A stretch of 64,000 bases of DNA. It comes from Gonatopus flavifemur (taxonomy: Eukaryota; Arthropoda; Insecta; Hymenoptera; Dryinidae). The stretch covers positions 3,053,501-3,117,500 of the forward strand of contig JAFFJZ010000025.1 of assembly GCA_018340375.1 (NCBI GenBank), written 5' to 3'. The translations under genes and the position numbers were made by a program. Numbering within the stretch: the first letter of the stretch is position 1; every line of letters starts with the position of its first letter. The notes beneath the pieces were generated by a model. It was not told the DNA's origin. It worked only from the letters and a program-made list of their open reading frames with translations, and did not search any database. Positions 58,468-64,000 of this stretch are shown here, one piece after another.

Positions 58468-59183
58468 AGACTGTTTTGGATCAATTCAAGAAAGACGTTC
58501 TGAAAATGCGCATAGAACCCCAAGAGGAAATGGATGTTCGACAAACGTTCCTTAAACATAAAATAAAGCTATGGACATATGAGGTTCGATAAATGTTCGA
58601 TGAATGTAAATTTATCCAAAATGAACCTAAAATCAATCTATTTGTCTTGTGCTCTCTTGGGGAATATACTTGTCCAAAACAGTCTCATTCGGAGATTCTG
58701 AAAATGTCCATAAAACATGCTCAGAACTTCCAAAAACCTTCTTAGCATTTTTAACTGGTTGCGCTCCTTGGGTTAATAAGAAATTGTGTGAAATTGGAAT
58801 TATTTATGAGACTGATGGATTTTTGCACATAAATTTATTCGAATATATCTGTATTAACAAGGGTAGTATCCCTGTTGGAAAAATTGGATGGAAATGGATA
58901 GGATTTTTACCAGCATCTGTTTGAATCCAGATTTCGAATGGTTTTTTTCCAGTCCGATTCAATCCACACAATGCATGAGAATTCCATCAGTTCCAATCCG
59001 AAAAATGGATGAGGCTCATCAGGCCCTGAAAAAAGTGTATCCAGATGCATCCGAATGTATCCATATTGCATTTAGGGCCTCAATTCATATCATATCCAAT
59101 TACATCCGGTTTTTTACGATTTTGGTTGAACGGTTCCATCCATTTGAACCCGGTTTTTTCCGGAATCCGCATATTCAGTTCAA
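58468..59183 (+). repeat. Degenerate repeats of the CATCCG/GGAATCC type
   Basis: Words such as AATCCAGATTTCGAATGG, TCCGATTCAATCC and TTCCATCC recur irregularly to 59180 and continue in 61034-61440 with ATGCATCCGCG(G/A)TGG. The TTAA foldback is inserted between. Confidence 0.45.
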
Positions 59184-61029
59184 CCCATTAGGGCCTGAAC
59201 AGACACTTTTGGACACCAAAGTACAGAGATTCATTGTACAATGAACTTGGTCGAAAAAAAATTCTTGAGCCACTGTATCCTATGTTTTGAAGGTCGCTCT
59301 TTCGAATGGTGATGTTCAGAAGTCCCTAAAATGAGTTTCTTCGTGTGAAAATTGCAAATTAAAAAAAAAGCACTGTTTTTTTGAAAAAAAATTTTTCAAG
59401 ATCATATTTTTGTTTGTTTTTGCATTTTTACATGCTTAACACCGATAAATATCGCGTCCATGAAGCCTCAACCAAAAGTTATTGGCTTAAGATTGATAGA
59501 AAAAAATGTTTATTCACACAAAAAAGCGTCCAAAACAATAAATTTTACTCTTAATCTTGAGCAATTTTTTTCTCAATTTCTAAGGACTTTGGAAAAAATT
59601 TCCTGAAACAAAAACGTCTTAAAATTGGTCAAAGAATACCCTCAAATTTTCTCAAACCCGTAAAAAACCATTTTTGATTTTCCGGAAAATAGAAAAATTG
59701 GCATTTTTGAAAAATTGTTTAAAAAATCTGAAAAAAATTTTAGGGTATTGTTTGACTGATTTCAAAACTCTTTTGTTCCCACAAAATTTCCCCGCAAGTC
59801 CATAGTTATTGAGAAAAAAATCGCTGAAGTGTTTCTGAGGTCTCCAATCATAAAGCTCTTAGGAGTATCGAAAAATAGTCTCATTTAGTAAACTACGTGT
59901 TGACGTGGATGTGACATTCCAAAGAGTGGATAAGCGAATGGCAGTAGTTCATTTACTTTTGATTACTTAAAAGCGTAGAATAGAAATACCCACCCAAGAA
60001 TTACTATGATAGGAAGCTCCTAAAATAATACGGTGCAATATCGAAGTAACGTGGTATATTGATGTAAACAATGTGAAATATTGATATATGGTAAATATTT
60101 CTATGTGATAAATGTTTGATTCGATTGCATCTCAATTTGCACAGAATTCAAATGAATAAATGAATAAATGAAATCACAGATTTATTGAGAAAATATATTT
60201 TGATATTTATTACATACTAACCTACATAGCACAAATGTCTCAGTAATATCTCCAGAATATTCTGGAGACATTATGATATTGTCAGAATATTCTGGAGATA
60301 TTACTGAGACATTTGTGCTATATGGGAATAATTACACAATGAAAATGTTGAATTTGTAATTGGTGATCTCAGAAACCATTCAGCAATTTTTTTTTTCACA
60401 ATAACTATGGACTTCCGGGGAAATTTTGTAGGAACAAAAAAGTCTCCAAATCAGTCAAACAATACCCTCAAATCTTTTCAGATTTTTCAAACAATCTTTC
60501 AAAAATGCCAATTTTTCCATTTTCCGGAAAATCAAAAATGTTTTCTTACGGGTCTGAAAAAATTTGAGGGTATTCTTTGGCCAATTTGGAGACGTTTTTG
60601 TTCTTAGGAAATTTGTCCTGAAGTCCTTAGAAATCGAGGAAAAAATTGCTGAAGATTAAGAGTAAAATTTATTGTTTTGGACGCTTTTTTGTGTGAATAA
60701 ACATTTTTTTCTATCAATCTTAAGCCAATAACTTTTAGTTGAGGCTCCATGGACGCGATATTTATCGGTGTTAAGTATGTAAAAAAATGCAAAAGCAAAC
60801 AAAAATATGATCTTGAAAAATTTTTTTTCAAAAAAACAGTGCTTTTTTTTTTAATTTGCAATTTTTACACGAAAAAACTCATTTTAGGGACTTCTGAACA
60901 TCACCATTCGAAAGAGCGACCTTCAAAACATAGGATACAGTGGCTCAAGAATTTTTTTTCGACCAAGTTCATTGTACAATGAATCTCTGAAATTTGGTGT
61001 CCAAAAGTGTCTGTTCAGGCGCTAATGGG
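59184..61029. mobile_element. piggyBac-type foldback, TTAA flanks
   Basis: Starts CCCATTAGGGCCTGAACAG and ends CTGTTCAGGCGCTAATGGG. Flanks TCAA (59180-59183) and TTAA (61030-61033). Arms 59184-59855 and 60358-61029 mirror each other, including GAAGGTCGCTCTTTCGAATGG. No transposase. The TIR differs from that of the 54.9-kb piggyBac, so a different family moved it. Confidence 0.8.
60229..60318. mobile_element. 90-bp near-perfect hairpin MITE, TA flanks
   Basis: GCACAAATGTCTCAGTAATA to its reverse complement TATTACTGAGACATTTGTGC, flanked by TA on both sides, with a second small inverted pair (CCAGAATATTCTGG) inside. It sits in the loop of the TTAA foldback. Confidence 0.85.
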
Positions 61030-61033
61030 TTAA

Positions 61034-61440
61034 TGCGCTTTTATTCGACGTATATTGAATTATTCGTATCCACTCCTATCCATCACGCATCCGCGGTGGC
61101 GTTTTTCACTTTTATCCATCCCAATCCAGTCTTGTTCACTATAACGGATAAAATTTTATCTGAAAATGGTATTCCCACCACATTACATCTTCATTCGATT
61201 TTATGAAATGGATTGTATCTATTATCATCCATATGCATCCGCGATGGTTTTCTCCACTTTTATCCGTTCCTATTCATATCTATCCTCCATAATGGATCCA
61301 ATCTCGTCCGAAATAGGCGTTTCCGCTACACCGTATTTTCATCCGATCGTATTGAATGGATCGTATTGCATCCGTGGCAAAGTTTCGGCTTCTATCCATG
61401 TCTCTTCTTCATAACTACTCCGATTTTATACGGGAATGAT
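61034..61440 (+). repeat. ~143-bp tandem-like repeats
   Basis: GCATCCGCGGTGGCG (61088), GCATCCGCGATGG (61228) and GCATCCGTGGCA (61368) are spaced ~140 bp apart, each followed by TTTTATCC and AATGGAT(C/T)-like words. A further copy lies near 62170. Confidence 0.6.
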
Positions 61441-63396
61441 ATTCTTGTCATACCTGCTTCGAAAGCTTACCTTTCTGTGCATGTGAGGCGGGCGCGAAGT
61501 GAGTTATTACTGCTGGGTAATAATGAGGTGGCCTGAAGATACTTTCCATCCCCTACAACAGCGGGCGAAATAGTACATCGTGCAAGAGTCCCGAAAGTGA
61601 TTCTTGCACAAGCGCGAAGATTGTTGCCCAAGCAGAGCGAGGCAACACATTACCCGAGTCAGGGGTTCCCAATTGCAGACGAGTTGCTCCTACTATTTTT
61701 CTTGACGAAATCCGTGGAGTTCGATTTACGAACTTTGTGCTGTGTGTATGAAGTGGCTGATTCCCACCTGGCAGACAGTAACAGTGAGATGAAATCATAA
61801 CTCATTTTGCAGCTACTCAAAGTGCTTTAAAACCTCGGCGACCATAAGCAATTGCTCAGCGCACCTTTGGCTTGCCTGGGGCCGCTCCGGTTCCCTAGGC
61901 TGTACCGCACCCTTCACTCGCTTCAATCGCTTATTTCCTGCTCTTGATATACAATATACTATTTCAGTACATAACATTTTCATCCAATTATATTGAATGC
62001 GTCGTATCTGCGGCAGTAGTCACAGATCCGAAACCCCGACTCTACACACACGGACGTAAAAGTACACCCATACAAACACATGTGCGTATACATATTCACA
62101 TGGATACGTTTCGCCACAATGCATCTTCATCCTATTGTAGTAAATGGATTGTATCTATTACCATCCGTCCGGCTATATTACGGATCCGTGGCAATGTTCT
62201 CCACATTTATCCGTTCAATACAAATGCCGTTATTTTTACAAAGCTTATTTGAATACGAATGGTAGAATCCCATGATCCAAAATGTTAATCATGCAGAAGT
62301 CGCAAAGTCCCGAGTGCCAATATCCAGAAAGAGCAATATCCTGAATACGCTTAGTCTCGATTGAAAAAATATGAATCTCAATATAAATCAAATCCCCATG
62401 AGAACAACGTTCAACGAACCTTTATTGAACGTAAAATGAAGCTATGGACATTTGAAGGTTTAATGAACGTTCGTTAAATGTGGATTCATCCTAAATCAAT
62501 CTAAAATTGATCTATTCGGCAAGTTTTTTTGCTTCGTATGCGTTTCCTTCGCGCTTTGTGTAACGTTTCATTCTCACCAGGTGCTGACAAGGGTGAAAAA
62601 TATCAAGCAGAACCAGGCAAAAAATTGTTGTTAGGAATGGAACAGTTTTTGTCACGAGGAATCCGGTCAAGAACTGACAGATTGCTTCTCCAGTTTCATT
62701 CGGAATCAACAAATTCCGAACATCTCGCGAAAACTTGGTAGCCACATTGTGTTTTAGTTTTTCATAAAATTTTTGATATCTGGTGATTCAGGATAAACCC
62801 GAAGGACAAAGTTGTCGAATTTAACCGGAACAAACGAACCGTTATTCTTCAATCTCAAACCAGTGATTATATGGTAAAAACTATAAAGTAACCATTTTCT
62901 AATCAAGTTTCCAGCTTACGAAGAAATAACTGGAAATAAACCATAAAAATTGGTCATTTGAAATCGCCAGGACGATAATTCAATCAACCTATTATTAAAA
63001 TTCTGCGATTCCGTATACTCGACATTGTGAATAATGGATTAACCGACTGATCAGTGTATTTCGATTATCATTCCGCAAATCAGAAACAGAATGATCATCA
63101 GAATCGACTGATCAGTTGGTTGACCGATTCATCGGGATGCCGAATAATCGAAATCGAACAATTAATTGATTGATCGATTCATCAGGAATCCAGTTGATTG
63201 GAACTGAACAATTAAATCGATTAATCGGAGAAACGATTGATCTGAATCGAATAAGTAATCAATCAATCGATTATTCGAAAATACGGTTAATCGGAATTGA
63301 ACAATCAATTACCTGATCGAATAATCGGGAATAGGAATCGGAATAATCGAGATCGAACCAGTATTCGATTAACCGGGAACAATTATTCGTTTTATT
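61441..63396. other. Unassigned sequence, no gene recognised
   Basis: 61490-61930 is richer in GC (GGCGGGCGCGAAGTGAG..), with no recognisable protein. 63000-63380 is a run of ATCGA/ATCGG/TGATCGATT-type words, a degenerate low-complexity repeat. Confidence 0.4.
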
Positions 63397-63786
63397 CAGG
63401 GGGTGCAACTCACCTAATCACCTTCAAATGTTTCGCGAAACGTTTTGTCACCACAGTAAACTTCACTTGGAGTCCGTGAACGGCGCTGTCTGTAGCTAAG
63501 TAAAAATCACGTGATGTTTTTTTTGTACACTACTTACGTGATACGAGTGTCAGTATCGTCATTATCATATTTGGTTATTTGACATATTCAAGAATTGTAT
63601 GTATATATCAATACCATTATTGATATGATTCGTCAAGCGATTTCAAATGCAAAATTAGGCGCCGAAAAATTATCGTATCACGTGACTTTTTCTGATAGTA
63701 CAATCAGCGTCTCTCGCGGACAGGTTGGGAAATATCGAATGGTGACAAAACGTTACGTATAGTTTTTATCGAGTTGCACCCCACTG
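63397..63786. mobile_element. hAT-type MITE, 390 bp
   Basis: Ends CAGGGGGTGCAACTC and GAGTTGCACCCCACTG, flanked by a perfect 8-bp duplication GTTTTATT (63389-63396 and 63787-63794). Subterminal sequences are also inverted (CGTTTTGTCACCA and TGGTGACAAAACG). No coding sequence. Confidence 0.92.
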
Positions 63787-63794
63787 GTTTTATT

Positions 63795-64000
63795 TGATTC
63801 ATCGATCAACCGCATAGCCCTACTTTCGATATGTGAGCTGCAATTTTCACTGCTTCATTTTTGTACAAAACTGAATAACTCAATTATATCGTCGATGATA
63901 TGAGAAAACGTAGCCAGTTATGTTATTAAATCGTCGGTCACATGATAAAGAGTAACATCTCCGCTCGGTCTTCAAATTTTTTCCATGACAAAAAGTAACA
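63795..64000. other. Right flank, no gene seen
   Basis: Nothing recognised up to the window edge. Confidence 0.5.

Noticed and set aside
63000..63380. Possible CRISPR-like array of ATCGATT words
   Set aside because: Spacing is irregular, words are degenerate, the context is eukaryotic and there are no cas genes; low-complexity sequence.

Overview
This looks like an AT-rich intergenic or heterochromatic stretch of an arthropod genome, most likely an insect. The evidence is the mix of families that can be read in it: Transib, mariner, piggyBac, two Sola-like/cc8-like transposases, an insect-type gypsy retrovirus with a fusion-protein-like envelope, and many TA-, TTAA- and 8-bp-flanked palindromic MITEs. 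The short introns have GT..AG borders of eukaryotic type. I found no intact host gene, no rRNA, no clear functional tRNA, no operon and no bacterial signal. The species cannot be fixed from the window alone.

Layout. 0.45-10.47 kb: a DNA transposon with ~190-bp terminal inverted repeats, a 10-bp target duplication and a decayed C(2)H-type DDE transposase gene (minus strand), split by two giant foldback elements (3.6-8.26 kb and 8.34-10.17 kb). 11.66-17.97 kb: small MITEs and an old inverted-repeat unit that was hit by a Transib element (12.69-17.58 kb), which in turn carries a mariner (14.63-15.91 kb). 18.15-22.30 kb: a Sola-like element with ~700-1000 bp inverted repeats and an intron-containing transposase gene. 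22.3-27.35 kb: nested palindromes and MITEs. 27.69-50.76 kb: a ~173-bp tandem repeat and a CCCARCAAACA-type element that have been pulled apart by about 22 kb of later insertions. These are a 5'-truncated gypsy-type endogenous retrovirus (28.47-35.52 kb), a foldback with ~157-bp tandem repeats containing a second mariner (35.76-40.16 kb), and a 9.6-kb CCCTGCTAAAAATG-ended element holding a second Sola-like transposon (43.38-47.37 kb). 51.13-53.01 kb: a foldback made of ~162-bp tandem repeats. 54.7-58.5 kb: exons of an unidentified gene or gene-like element, with a piggyBac (54.86-57.56 kb) landed exactly in an open exon. 59.18-61.03 kb: a TTAA-flanked foldback. 63.40-63.79 kb: a hAT-type MITE with a perfect 8-bp duplication.

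How it works together. Every recognisable coding region belongs to a mobile element apart from the unassigned exons near 54-58 kb and a short unassigned ORF at 48.5-49.0 kb, and every transposase gene carries at least one nonsense codon or frameshift. The window therefore reads as a layered record of insertions rather than a functional pathway. The many inverted-repeat arms act as internal controls: an insertion present in one arm and absent from the other dates the later event and shows its empty site.
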